Source: Roseiarcus sp050010035 (lineage in GTDB: Bacteria; Pseudomonadota; Alphaproteobacteria; Rhizobiales; Beijerinckiaceae). From it: a stretch of 64,000 nucleotides of DNA. Positions 8,530 to 17,252 of this stretch are shown here, piece after piece (position 1 is the first letter of the stretch; each line of letters opens with the position of its first letter). Under the pieces are notes generated by a model. It ran no database searches. It saw only the letters and a program-made list of their open reading frames with translations, and was not told the origin of the DNA. The stretch is from NCBI GenBank assembly GCA_050010035.1, contig JBEKLU010000010.1, positions 10,759 to 74,758 of the forward strand, read 5' to 3'. A program made the translations under genes and the position numbers.

Positions 8530-10325
8530 GTCGGTTGCTCCTTCGCCCTGCGCCCGACGTAGGCGGCGATGACGTCGGGGTTGGAGAACACCTCGGCCGG
8601 CGCGCCCTCGGTCAGGACGCGACCGCGGTCGAACACCGACACCGACCGGCAGATGCCGGCGACCAGCTCCAGATGATGCTCGACGATGACGACGGTCGTT
8701 CCATGTTCGGCGATGTCGCGAATGAGATTTGCGAGCCGGTCGAGTTCCGACAGCGACAGCCCGGCCGCGGGCTCGTCGAGCAGCAGCACTTTCGGCCGCC
8801 CGGCGAGGGCGCGCGCAATCTCCAGCAGACGCTGCTGGCCGTGCGGCACTTCGCCGGCGAGCGCGGCCGCCTTGTCGCCGAGACCGACGAAACCGAGATA
8901 ATGCAGCGCCTCGTCGCGCACCTTCAGCGCTTCGGCGCGGGCGCGCGGCAGGCGCAGCGCGATTTCCAGGGATGTCGCCCTCTCGCGCGCGAAAGACCCC
9001 AACAGGACGTTGTCGAGGACGGTCTCGTCGTTGAGGAGCTTCGGCGTCTGGAAGGTTCGGCCGACGCCGAGCCGGGCGATCCTGTGCGGCCGCAAGCCGC
9101 GCAGCGGCGCGCCCCCGAGGGTGATTGCGCCGTCGTCGATGCCGTAATAGCCGGAGATCGCGTTGAGAAGGGTGGTCTTTCCCGATCCGTTCGGCCCGAC
9201 GACGGCGTGGGTGACGCCCGCCGCCGCCGCGACGCTCGCCTCGTTGAGGGCGACGACGCCGCCGAACCGCTTCGTCGCGCGCTCGACGCGAAGCTCGGCG
9301 CCCTCGACGTGGAATCGGTCGATCTTGCCCTCGCCGGCGGACGATCGCGGCGGGCGGCGCTGGCGCCACGCCTTCTCGATCTGGCCGACGATCCCCTGCG
9401 GGGCGAAGAGCATCAGAACCAGAAGCGCGACGCCATAGACGAGTATTCTCCAGCTTTGCAGCGCGCCCAACAGCTCCGGCACGAGAAAGAAAACGAGCGT
9501 TCCCGCGACCGGCCCCCAAAGTCGGCCCGATCCTCCCACGACGACGATCAGCAAGAAGAATATCGAGAAGTCGGCGGCGAAATCGTCGGTCGTCAGCACC
9601 GTCTTCTGAACCGCGAAAAAGGCTCCGCCGAGCCCCGCCATCGCCGCGCTGACGACGAAGGCGAACATCTTCAAGCGAACCAGCGATACGCCCGACGCGA
9701 TCGCGGCGAGCGGGTTGTCGCGCGCGGCCACCATCGCTCTGCCGAGGCGCGAGCGCACGAGATTGCGAATGAGAACGAATTGAAGAACGACCACCACCGC
9801 GACCGCGACATAGATGCCGCCGAGACTGAAATTGTGGCCAGCGATCGAGGGCGGCGGAATGCCGATGATGCCGTTGTAACCCCGGGTCAGGCCGCTCCAG
9901 GCCACCAGGAGCTCGTCGACGACCTGCGCGAAGGTGAGGGTGATCAGCGCGAAATACCATGTCGACAGCCGGAACGCGGGCAACGCCATGATCGCCCCGG
10001 CGCCGCTGGTGATGAGCATGGACAGCGGCGCGGCGAGCCAAAAGGACAGTTTGGCGTCGATCAAGAGGATGGCGGTCGAATAGGCGCCGATCGCGACGAG
10101 CGCCCCGTGGGCGAGCGAGATCTGGCCGGCGTAGCCGGTCAGGAAATTGAGAGCGAGCGCCACGATCATGTAGACGCCGGCTTGCGTCGCCAGATAGAGA
10201 AGGAAGTCGCTGCGCACCCACAGCGGCAGGGTCAGCACGATCGCGAAGAACGCCGCCCAGGCGAGGCACTTAACGCCGGGCGGCGTTGTCGTTCGAACGG
10301 ACTCCCGCGAGACGAGACGCACCAT
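8526..10325 (-). CDS. Fused Liv-type permease and ATPase (LivM-LivG)
   Basis: 599 residues in one frame. Residues ~1-325 are a LivM permease with eight to ten hydrophobic segments and the landmarks LNFLTGYAGQISLAHGA and VVVGGSGRLWGPVAGT. After a charged linker (RQRRPPRSSAGEGKID), residues ~345-590 form a LivG ATPase with Walker A VVGPNGSGKTTL, Walker B VLLLDEPAAGL and switch His in VIVEHHLE. The ABC signature, usually LSYGQQR in LivG, reads VPHGQQR here. A single polypeptide fixes permease:ATPase stoichiometry. The gene starts 48 nt after the substrate-binding gene and overlaps livF. Confidence 0.9.
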   Translation of the reverse strand: MVRLVSRESVRTTTPPGVKCLAWAAFFAIVLTLPLWVRSDFLLYLATQAGVYMIVALALNFLTGYAGQISLAHGALVAIGAYSTAILLIDAKLSFWLAAPLSMLITSGAGAIMALPAFRLSTWYFALITLTFAQVVDELLVAWSGLTRGYNGIIGIPPPSIAGHNFSLGGIYVAVAVVVVLQFVLIRNLVRSRLGRAMVAARDNPLAAIASGVSLVRLKMFAFVVSAAMAGLGGAFFAVQKTVLTTDDFAADFSIFFLLIVVVGGSGRLWGPVAGTLVFFLVPELLGALQSWRILVYGVALLVLMLFAPQGIVGQIEKAWRQRRPPRSSAGEGKIDRFHVEGAELRVERATKRFGGVVALNEASVAAAAGVTHAVVGPNGSGKTTLLNAISGYYGIDDGAITLGGAPLRGLRPHRIARLGVGRTFQTPKLLNDETVLDNVLLGSFARERATSLEIALRLPRARAEALKVRDEALHYLGFVGLGDKAAALAGEVPHGQQRLLEIARALAGRPKVLLLDEPAAGLSLSELDRLANLIRDIAEHGTTVVIVEHHLELVAGICRSVSVFDRGRVLTEGAPAEVFSNPDVIAAYVGRRAKEQPT

Positions 10326-10373
10326 CTCTCTACGCGCGCTCCTCTTCGCGGGCGGGCACGATTCGCCCTCGGA

Positions 10374-11615
10374 TCAGGCCGCGACGCGCTCGCGAAATGC
10401 GCCCATCGCCCGCGGATCTCTCGCCGAAGCCAGCTTGCACCAGGTGAGCAACTCGGCCCCGAGAGCGCAGTGATTGTCCGGCGTGAGCGACAGCGACCCC
10501 GCCATCCCCTGATAATCCTTCAGCGATTCCATGGCGCCCTTGATCTTGTCGGGATCCGTGCTCTTCACCGACTCGATCGCCCACTTGTAGACGTTCATCG
10601 CGTCGTAGAACGGCGACACGACGGCGTTGGGCTCCTGACCTTTGGTCTCCGGATAGGTGAGCAGCTTCTTGACGTAGGCGACCTGCTTGGCCGCCGGGGC
10701 TTCGTCGGCCGTGTAGGAATAGGCCTTCAGATACGTCACGTAGACGCGCGCGAGCGCCTCGGGGGGGAGGATGTCGAGCAGGGCGTCGGACATCAGCCCG
10801 GAATAGCCGAGGATCGGCGGATACCAGTCGATGCCGCGAAGGGCGTTGAACACCAGAGCCGAATTGGCGGCGATGCCGGTCGCCACCACCAGCACTTCGG
10901 TCCCGGCGCGCTGCAGATTGCGCAGATAGCTCTTGATGTCGGGCGTGGCGTTCGGGAAGACCTCGTAGCCGACGGGGGTGACGCCCTTCTCCTTCAGGCC
11001 CGCCACCACCGATTTCCCGATCGCTTCCGAGTTTGCGAAGCTCTCCTGGACGATGCCGATCTTCTTGTCCTTCGCGTTGGCGGCGATGTAGTCGACGGTG
11101 ATGTTCGCCGCGACGCTCGAATTGAAATTGAACTGGAAGTAGTACGGGTAGGTCTTGCCGTCGGCGACGACCACGTCGAACGACCCGCCGGTATGAATGA
11201 GCTTGGCCGGAGTGGTGACGGAGAGCGCCGACAACGTCGGCGACGTGCCCACGGGTCCGAGGAGGATATCGATTTTCTTTTCCTGAAGCTCACGAACGAG
11301 GGCCGGCTCTTTGGCCGGCGAGCCTTCGTCGTCGGCCTCGATGATTTCGACCTTTCGCCCGAGGATTCCGCCGGCGGCGTTGATCTCTTCGAGCGCGATC
11401 TTCGCGCCGGCGTACAACGGTGCGTAGGCGGACGCGACGCGGCCGGTGAGGGCCTTGATCAGCCCGAACCGAAAGGGTTCGCTGGAGGCTTGAGCCCAGG
11501 CCGATCGGGCGCCCGGCAGCATCAATCCCGCGGACAGGATCGAGCCCTGGGTCACAAATTGTCGGCGTGAAATCCCCCTGGCGGCGAGTTCCTTGAATCC
11601 TTCGCGTATCGTCAT
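10374..11615 (-). CDS. Liv-type ABC transporter substrate-binding protein (Tat-exported)
   Basis: 413 residues from ATG 11615, with AGGGAGG just upstream; in-frame codons further upstream are not used. The N-terminus carries a twin-arginine signal (SRRQFVTQGSILSAG, cleaved near ARSAWAQA). The mature part is a type-I periplasmic binding fold: FRFGLIKALTGRVASAYAPL, ALEEINAAGGILGRKVEIIEADDEG, and VVSPFYDAMNVYKWAIESV near the end. It captures the substrate for the downstream LivMG/LivF. Regulation is likely through the operator at 11742-11755. Confidence 0.9.
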   Translation of the reverse strand: MTIREGFKELAARGISRRQFVTQGSILSAGLMLPGARSAWAQASSEPFRFGLIKALTGRVASAYAPLYAGAKIALEEINAAGGILGRKVEIIEADDEGSPAKEPALVRELQEKKIDILLGPVGTSPTLSALSVTTPAKLIHTGGSFDVVVADGKTYPYYFQFNFNSSVAANITVDYIAANAKDKKIGIVQESFANSEAIGKSVVAGLKEKGVTPVGYEVFPNATPDIKSYLRNLQRAGTEVLVVATGIAANSALVFNALRGIDWYPPILGYSGLMSDALLDILPPEALARVYVTYLKAYSYTADEAPAAKQVAYVKKLLTYPETKGQEPNAVVSPFYDAMNVYKWAIESVKSTDPDKIKGAMESLKDYQGMAGSLSLTPDNHCALGAELLTWCKLASARDPRAMGAFRERVAA

Positions 11616-11741
11616 CCAAACCTCCCTGCTGTCGTTCGCGTTGTTCGCCGACGCAAACGCCGCCGGCATGCGCCTGCGAGACCGGCCGTTCGCGGCCATC
11701 GCGCCGCCGCCGACGAAATCCAGACCCGCCGGTCGACATCT

Positions 11742-11755
11742 GTACACTAACATAC
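11742..11755 (-). promoter_or_regulatory. Palindromic operator upstream of the substrate-binding gene (site 2)
   Basis: GTACACTAACATAC matches RTAYGCTAGCRTAY at 12 of 14 positions. On the minus strand its TATGTT half could act as a -10 element with a weak -35 (TTGTCG, 11770-11775). It lies about 125 nt before the gene start. Confidence 0.5.
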
Positions 11756-11908
11756 CATAATCTATACGTCGACAAAAAGCAACGTCCCGACGCCGCGAAC
11801 CGCCCGGGCCCGATCGGCGGCCTTGGAGACGGCGCCGCCGACCGAGAGGCGCGAAACGCCGGATCGCACCCGGCCGGTTCGGCGGCCCCGCCGCGACGAT
11901 CGACGCGC

Positions 11909-11950
11909 TTGCGCGAATATCGTCATATATGATATGATACACTACTGCAT
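11909..11950 (+). promoter_or_regulatory. Promoter and weak operator of the acyl-CoA ligase operon (site 3)
   Basis: TTGCGC (11909-11914), an 18-nt spacer and TATGAT (11933-11938) form a plausible promoter in an AT-rich island. The 14-mer at 11937-11950, ATACACTACTGCAT, matches the shared palindrome at 10 of 14 positions, so the site assignment is tentative. Confidence 0.45.
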
Positions 11951-12006
11951 CAATGGCGCCGCCGGCGCGAGGCGCGAGCGAAGCCGCTCGAAAGGGAGAA
12001 ACAAGG

Positions 12007-13665
12007 ATGTCGGATCGGCGCTTCGACCCCGCCGCCCACGCCCGCGCGATGCGAGCCGGCGGCTACTGGCTCGACAAGACCTACGACGAATTCCTCGTGC
12101 CGAGAATCGCCGCCACGCCCGACAAGCCGGCGATCGTCGCCGACCGCGCCGACCGCGACCGACCGCGACGCTTCACCTATCGGGAGTTCGGCGACATGGT
12201 TTCGCGCGCGGCCGCGTCGCTGCGCAGTCTCGGCGTCGGGCATGGCGACGTCGTCTCCGTCCAACTGCCGAACTGGTGGGAATTCGTCGTCATCGCGTTC
12301 GCCTGCGCCCGCGTCGGGGCGGTCGTCAACCCGTTGATGCCGATCTTCCGCGAGCGCGAACTGAGCTACATGCTCGATTTCGCGGGATCCAAGGTCTTTA
12401 TCGTCCCCAAGCTCTTCCGCGGCTTCGATCATGAGGCCATGGCCGCCTCGCTGCGGCCGTCGCTCCCGAAATTGCAGCACGTGATCGTGGTCGACGGCGA
12501 AGGGCCCCACAGTTTCGACAACCGTCTCTTGTCGGGAAGCGAGCGCCTGCCGCCGCCGCCCGCCGGAACGATCGGCGCGCTGCCGCCCGGCGAGATGGCG
12601 GTGCTGATGTTCACCTCGGGCACCACCGGTTCGCCCAAGGGGGTCATGCACAGCCTGAACACGCTGATGGCCTGCAACGTCTCTCTGGCCGGACGGTTTC
12701 ACCTCGATGAAAAGGACGTGATGCTGGTGTGCTCGCCGCTCGGCCACATGACCGGCTACGCCGCGGGCATGATGCTGGGGGTGAAGATCGGCGCCACCGT
12801 CGTCCTGCAGGACGTCTGGGAAGCGAAGCGCGGCGTCACGCTGATGGCGAGCGAAGGCGCCACCTATTCCGCCGGCGCCGCGCCGTTCCTCTCCGACATG
12901 TGCGAGGCGGTCGCCGCCGGCGCGCCGAAACCGCAGAGCCTGCGCAAGTTCCTGTGCGCGGGCGCGCCGATTCCCTCGGCGCTGATCGAGCGCGTCTATC
13001 GCGAGCTCGAGCTGAAAGTCTGCTCCCTCTGGGGCATGACGGAATCGCTGTCGAGCACGCTGACCGAGCCCGAGCGCGCGCTGGAAAAATCCTCGAAGAC
13101 CGACGGCCGGCCGCTCGAGGGCGTCGAGGTGAAGGTCGTCAGAATGGACGGCGGCGCGGCGGCGGTCGGCGAGACGGGCCTCCTCATGGTGCGCGGGGCG
13201 CAGATGTGCCTGGGCTACTATAAACGCCCGGACATGGAGCCGTTCGACGCCGAGGGATGGTTCGACACCGGCGACCTCGCCTACATGGACGAGGAGGGCT
13301 ACATTCGCATCAACGGCCGCGTCAAGGACGTGGTCATTCGCGGCGGCGAGAACGTGCCCGTCGTCGAGATCGAGAACCTCCTGTTCATGCACTCGGCCGT
13401 CCTCGCGGCCGCGCTGGTCGGCTATCCCGATTCGCGCCTGGGCGAGCGCGCCTGCGCCTTCGTCGTGCTGCGGCCGGGCCATGCGCTCGACTTGAATACG
13501 GTGCAGGCGTACATGGCGGACAAGAAAGTCGCCAAGCAATACTGGCCCGAACGCGTCGAGATCGTCGCCGAATTGCCGAAGACACCGGCCGGCAAGGTGC
13601 AGAAGTTCAAGCTGCGCGAACAAGCCTCGCGCTTCGCCGACACGCCGCACGAGGCCGGCGCGTGA
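12007..13665 (+). CDS. AMP-forming acyl-CoA ligase, cyclohexanecarboxylate-CoA ligase-like (AliA type)
   Basis: 552 residues from ATG 12007, behind AAGG. The AMP/P-loop is MFTSGTTGSPKGVMHS (about residue 200). GMTESLSST, WFDTGDLAYMDEEGYIRINGR and the C-terminal lysine in TPAGKVQKFKLR complete the adenylation and thioesterification motifs. The segment QLPNWWEFVV with NPLMPIFRERELSYML is what I remember from cyclohexanecarboxylate-CoA ligase AliA of Rhodopseudomonas. It would activate an incoming carboxylic acid to its CoA ester. The stop overlaps the GTG start of the following SDR gene; three genes form the operon. Confidence 0.82.
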   Translation: MSDRRFDPAAHARAMRAGGYWLDKTYDEFLVPRIAATPDKPAIVADRADRDRPRRFTYREFGDMVSRAAASLRSLGVGHGDVVSVQLPNWWEFVVIAFACARVGAVVNPLMPIFRERELSYMLDFAGSKVFIVPKLFRGFDHEAMAASLRPSLPKLQHVIVVDGEGPHSFDNRLLSGSERLPPPPAGTIGALPPGEMAVLMFTSGTTGSPKGVMHSLNTLMACNVSLAGRFHLDEKDVMLVCSPLGHMTGYAAGMMLGVKIGATVVLQDVWEAKRGVTLMASEGATYSAGAAPFLSDMCEAVAAGAPKPQSLRKFLCAGAPIPSALIERVYRELELKVCSLWGMTESLSSTLTEPERALEKSSKTDGRPLEGVEVKVVRMDGGAAAVGETGLLMVRGAQMCLGYYKRPDMEPFDAEGWFDTGDLAYMDEEGYIRINGRVKDVVIRGGENVPVVEIENLLFMHSAVLAAALVGYPDSRLGERACAFVVLRPGHALDLNTVQAYMADKKVAKQYWPERVEIVAELPKTPAGKVQKFKLREQASRFADTPHEAGA

Positions 13666-14423
13666 GCGGCCGGCTGAAGGATCGGGTCTGCGTCGTCACC
13701 GGCGCGGCGCGCGGCATCGGCCTCGCGATCGCCGAGCGATTCGCCGGCGAAGGCGCGCGCCTGGCCTGCGTCGACGTCAGCGCGCGGCGGCTCGAGCCGG
13801 CCGTCGCGGCGCTCTCGGCCGAGGGCTTCGAGGCGCGCGGCTACGCCGTCGACGTCGGCAGGCGCGACGACGTGCGCGCGATGTTCGGCCGCATCGAGAG
13901 CGACTTCGCCGCGCCGGTCGCCGCGCTGGTCAACAACGCGGTGTGGGCGCGATTTCAGCCGCTCGCCGAGATCGATGTCGAAACGCTCGGCCGCATGTTC
14001 GCGGTCGGGGTCGACGGCCTCATCTGGACCATGCAGGCGGCGGCGCCGCAGATGGAGCGGCGCGGCGGCGGCTCGATCGTCAATCTGAGTTCCGTCTCCG
14101 CCTTCTATCCGGCCAAGGATTCGGTCGCCTATTCCGCCTTGAAGGCCGGCGTCGTCGGCCTGACGCGGGCTGCCGCCATGGAGCTCAGCGGCAAGAAGAT
14201 CCGCGTCAACGCCATCGCGCCGGGGATGATCGGCACACCCGCGTCGATCGCCCAGTTCGACGAGGCGACGATTCATGCGCGTCAGGCCCAGATGCCGCTC
14301 GGCCGTTTCGGCGAGCCCGAGGAGATTGCGGCGCTCGCCGCGTTCCTGGCCAGCGACGACGCCAGCTACGTGCAGGGCGCCGTCATCGCCGCCGACGGCG
14401 GCTGGACGGTCGCGGCCAAATAG
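13662..14423 (+). CDS. SDR-family oxidoreductase
   Basis: 253 residues from a GTG at 13662 that overlaps the ligase stop (GTGA). The Rossmann motif is VTGAARGIGLA; LVNNAVWA replaces the usual NNAG; Ser-Tyr-Lys are present as SSVSAF and YSALK. The C-terminal VQGAVIAADGGW is typical of classical SDRs. It is likely a hydroxyacyl-CoA or ring-hydroxyl dehydrogenase acting on the product of the same operon; the precise substrate cannot be read. Confidence 0.85.
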   Translation: MSGRLKDRVCVVTGAARGIGLAIAERFAGEGARLACVDVSARRLEPAVAALSAEGFEARGYAVDVGRRDDVRAMFGRIESDFAAPVAALVNNAVWARFQPLAEIDVETLGRMFAVGVDGLIWTMQAAAPQMERRGGGSIVNLSSVSAFYPAKDSVAYSALKAGVVGLTRAAAMELSGKKIRVNAIAPGMIGTPASIAQFDEATIHARQAQMPLGRFGEPEEIAALAAFLASDDASYVQGAVIAADGGWTVAAK

Positions 14424-14439
14424 TTCGAGGAGAGGGAAC

Positions 14440-15225
14440 ATGAAACGGCTGGAGGGACGGCGCGCGATCGTGACCGGCGGCGGCAGCGGCATCGGACGCC
14501 ACAGCGCGATCCGCTTCGCGCGCGAGGGCGCCTCCGTGCTGGTGGTCGGCCGCGCGGCCAACACCGAGGAGACGGTCGATCTCATTCGCGCCGAGGGCGG
14601 CAGCGCGCTCGCCATGGTCGCCGACGCGTCGATCGAGGCCAACGTCGAGGCGATGGTGAGGCGCTGCATCGCCGATCTCGGCGGCCTCGAGGTGCTCTTC
14701 GCCAATATCGGCGCCACCGGAACCAATACGCCGCTGCTGGAGCAGACCGTCGAGGAGTGGGCCGAAGTCTACCGGATCAACACGATCAGCAGCTTCCTGG
14801 CGATCAAGTACGCCGGCCGCCACATGACGGCGCAGCGTCGCGGCTCGATCATCTTGAATTCGTCCGCCGCCTCGCTGCGCGCCAACGCCGGCGCCATTTC
14901 CTACAGCGCAGCCAAGGCGGCGGTGAACAGCCTGACCCAATGCGCCGCCAACGCCTTCGCCGGAACGGGCGTGCGGGTCAACGCGGTGCTGCCCGGCCTG
15001 ATCGAAACGCAGTTGACGCGCAAGGTCTTCGAGGACGCGCGCGCGCGCGGGGTCGAGTCAAGAATCGGACACGTCACGCCGCTCAAGCGCGCCGGCCAAC
15101 CGGAAGAGATCGCGGCGCTGGTCGCCTTTCTGGCCAGCGACGACGCCTCCTACATCGACGGCCAATGTATCGCCGCGGACGGCGGCGTCAGCAGCACCCA
15201 TCCCTACGGCCGCATCGCGCTATAG
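14440..15225 (+). CDS. SDR-family oxidoreductase
   Basis: 261 residues from ATG 14440 with GAGGAGAGG upstream. It has cofactor motif VTGGGSGIGRHSAIR, FANIGATG in place of NNAG, catalytic LNSSAAS and YSAAK, and IDGQCIAADGG at the end. The gene follows the previous SDR by 16 nt and ends the ligase-SDR-SDR operon. Two different SDRs beside one ligase suggest successive or stereospecific oxidations (inference). Confidence 0.85.
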   Translation: MKRLEGRRAIVTGGGSGIGRHSAIRFAREGASVLVVGRAANTEETVDLIRAEGGSALAMVADASIEANVEAMVRRCIADLGGLEVLFANIGATGTNTPLLEQTVEEWAEVYRINTISSFLAIKYAGRHMTAQRRGSIILNSSAASLRANAGAISYSAAKAAVNSLTQCAANAFAGTGVRVNAVLPGLIETQLTRKVFEDARARGVESRIGHVTPLKRAGQPEEIAALVAFLASDDASYIDGQCIAADGGVSSTHPYGRIAL

Positions 15226-15256
15226 GCCTGGACGCCGCTCGCGCCTGCCGCGCGCT

Positions 15257-15850
15257 TCATCGAGCCGCTTGCGACGCCAACGGCTCGGCGACGCTCTCGA
15301 GGCGCAACGCGTCGATCGAACCGCCGGATACGCGCGTGATCGAACAATGGCTTATCGGAAATTGCTTCGCGTTCGCCGCGCCGACGACGTGCAGCACGAT
15401 CGTCCGGATCGGCGTGCCGTGGGTGAACAAAGCGACGGCCGTTCCCCGTGGATCGGCGAGAATAGCCGCGACGGCGTTCAGCACGCCGCTGCGAAACTCC
15501 TCTTCGTCTCTCCCGAAAAACCTCGCGGGAGATTGCAGGAACTCGCGCCAACGTTCCGGGGTCTGCCTGCGGATCGTCTCGGGCGATACGTAACGGTCGG
15601 CGTAGAGGTCGATCTCCGCGAGCCCGTCGAGGATATGGATCGGCAGACCCAAACGCTCGGCGAGCGGCGCGGCGGTGTTGCGGGCGCGAAGCTGAGGGCT
15701 GCTGACGATGCGGTCGATCCTCGCATCCGTCAGGCGCGCCGCCAATTCGCTCGCCTGCCGAAGGCCCGTCGCATTGAGCGGCGGATCGTGCGGTCGCTCG
15801 AGATTGCCTTCGTCCGGCGCCCCATGGCGGACGAGAAAGAGCGTCTTCAT
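15257..15850 (-). CDS. Histidine phosphatase family protein
   Basis: 197 residues. The phosphohistidine motif LVRHGAPDEG is at the N-terminus, and the second histidine is in ALFTHGTPIRTIVL. Families of this type remove phosphate from small metabolites or sugars. It follows the phosphotransferase gene by 17 nt on the same strand. A paralogue lies at 21630-22232 downstream of another phosphotransferase, which suggests that phosphatase and kinase act on the same intermediate (inference). It converges with the SDR gene ending at 15225. Confidence 0.88.
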   Translation of the reverse strand: MKTLFLVRHGAPDEGNLERPHDPPLNATGLRQASELAARLTDARIDRIVSSPQLRARNTAAPLAERLGLPIHILDGLAEIDLYADRYVSPETIRRQTPERWREFLQSPARFFGRDEEEFRSGVLNAVAAILADPRGTAVALFTHGTPIRTIVLHVVGAANAKQFPISHCSITRVSGGSIDALRLESVAEPLASQAAR

Positions 15851-15867
15851 GACGAAAGCGCCATCGT

Positions 15868-16926
15868 TCAGGACTCCGCGATGAGTTCGACGCCGCGCTT
15901 GGCGTAGGCCATCGCCAACCTCCCGCCGATCGCGGCGGCGTCGGAAACGAACGCCTCGCCCTTGCGCCCGCGCGCCGCGACGCTCGCGCTGCCGGCGGCG
16001 GCGCGGAACAGCGCGAACACCTTATGAAAGGTCTGCAAGCGCTCCTCGCCGCCCGAATATTGGTAATAGCGCTCGAGGTATTCCGCTTCGCTCGGAATGC
16101 CCATCGCCGCGAGCGGGCGTCCCCGAAGGCCGCCGTTTTCGTCCGGCGCCATGCGCCAAGCCATTGTGTTGTACGCGAGATCGAACAAGGGGTGGCCGAG
16201 CGTCGAAAGCTCCCAGTCGAGCACGCCGACGACCTCGGCTTCGGTCGGATGGAGCATCATGTTGCCCAGGCGGAGATCCCCATGACAGAGCGTGAGCGTC
16301 TCGCTCTCCGGAATCCGGCTGGCGAGCCACGCCGCGAGCGTGTCGATGTCGGAATCGCCCGGCTGCCGGAACGTGCGCCATTGCTCGGACCAGCGGTTGA
16401 GTTGGCGCGCGAAGTAATTCCCCTCTCGGCCGTAGCCCGACAACCCCGCGGCCCGCCAATCGAAGCGGTGAATCGCCGCCATCGCGCGACACATCGCGTC
16501 ATAGCTCCGGCTGCGGGCGGCCGGCGAAAGCCCCGGCATCGCATAGTCGTGCAACACGCGGCCCTCGATGCGCTCCATGAGATAGAACGGCGTGCCGACC
16601 ACATCGCGCTGCGCGTGATAGAGGATGGGCCTGGGAACGGGAACTTCGGAGCCGTAGAGCGCGCTCATGACCCTAAATTCCCGATCGATCAGATGGGCCG
16701 AGCCCGACAGCATCGCGCTCGGCTGCTTGCGCAACACCATGCGGCGATCGCCGTAACCGACGAAATAGGTGGGATTGGACAGCCCGCCCTGCGTGCGCTC
16801 GACGATCGGCGCGCCGCGAAGGTCGGCAAAGCGCTCGCGAAGAAACGCGTCCAGCCGCACGGCGTCCAGTTCGCTCGCGCTTGCCGATTCCCGGCTGGCG
16901 TCGCCGTCGTCCGCCGGCGCGTTCAT
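15868..16926 (-). CDS. APH-type phosphotransferase, acyl-CoA-dehydrogenase-associated (hydroxyacyl-CoA kinase-like)
   Basis: 352 residues from ATG 16926. It has the kinase-like fold: ERTQGGLSNPTYFV nucleotide loop, Lys in MVLRKQPS, catalytic LCHGDLRLGNMML (His-Gly-Asp...Asn) and metal-binding GVLDWELSTLGHP. This subfamily includes the kinase part of ACAD10/11 and LvaA, which phosphorylate 4-hydroxyacyl-CoA before elimination. It shares extended segments with the protein at 18503-19549 (for example GTPFYLME, EGNYFARQLNRWS versus PGNYFARQLKRWS). It is co-transcribed with a histidine phosphatase and divergent from an acyl-CoA dehydrogenase operon. Confidence 0.85.
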   Translation of the reverse strand: MNAPADDGDASRESASASELDAVRLDAFLRERFADLRGAPIVERTQGGLSNPTYFVGYGDRRMVLRKQPSAMLSGSAHLIDREFRVMSALYGSEVPVPRPILYHAQRDVVGTPFYLMERIEGRVLHDYAMPGLSPAARSRSYDAMCRAMAAIHRFDWRAAGLSGYGREGNYFARQLNRWSEQWRTFRQPGDSDIDTLAAWLASRIPESETLTLCHGDLRLGNMMLHPTEAEVVGVLDWELSTLGHPLFDLAYNTMAWRMAPDENGGLRGRPLAAMGIPSEAEYLERYYQYSGGEERLQTFHKVFALFRAAAGSASVAARGRKGEAFVSDAAAIGGRLAMAYAKRGVELIAES

Positions 16927-17049
16927 CTCGGCGCACGTCGGTCGAGGCGGTGGAGCGGACGTCGAACGATCATGCGCGTTGCAAACTCCTCGAAGACAGC
17001 CGCGATCCCGCAGGGCCGAGCCGCCTTTGCGGCGCCTTGCCGACCTGAG

Positions 17050-17068
17050 ATTATATTCGCTAGCATAC
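17050..17068 (-). promoter_or_regulatory. Minus-strand promoter and operator of the phosphotransferase unit (site 4)
   Basis: On the minus strand a perfect TATAAT (17055-17050) abuts ATTCGCTAGCATAC (17055-17068), which matches the shared palindrome at 13 of 14 positions. The corresponding -35 is poor (TTCGCC at 17080-17075 with 19-nt spacing). Confidence 0.55.
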
Positions 17069-17158
17069 GATATCGGCGAAGATGATGGAAGGCCGCCGTC
17101 GACGTCGCCCGCCAGTTTCTCCGTGTCGCCGTCGCCAAATCGCGGCGAGGAAATCGTC

Positions 17159-17187
17159 TTGACCTCATTCGTGCGCCAGCATACGAT
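17159..17187 (+). promoter_or_regulatory. Promoter and operator of the acyl-CoA dehydrogenase operon (site 5)
   Basis: TTGACC (17159-17164), exactly 17 nt, then TACGAT (17182-17187). GTGCGCCAGCATAC (17171-17184, 12 of 14 matches) fills the spacer and overlaps the -10, a classical repressor position. The gene start follows at 17253. Confidence 0.62.
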
Positions 17188-17252
17188 ATTTTGCGCATAC
17201 GACAAGAACAGGAGAGCGGCCGAAGCGCACGGCCCGCGAAGGGAGTGGGTCC

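Noticed and set aside
8535..11570. A 1011-codon open frame on the plus strand
   Set aside because: It runs antisense through livMG and the substrate-binding gene, whose motifs are clear. The frame has low-complexity charged composition and no family.
11950..13650. A 566-codon minus-strand frame opposite the AliA-like ligase
   Set aside because: Antisense shadow; the plus-strand ligase has all adenylation motifs and couples to the next gene.
15257..15850. The histidine phosphatase as a glycolytic phosphoglycerate mutase
   Set aside because: It is too short, shares operon structure with a phosphotransferase and has a paralogue in the same context, so a catabolic phosphatase is more likely.
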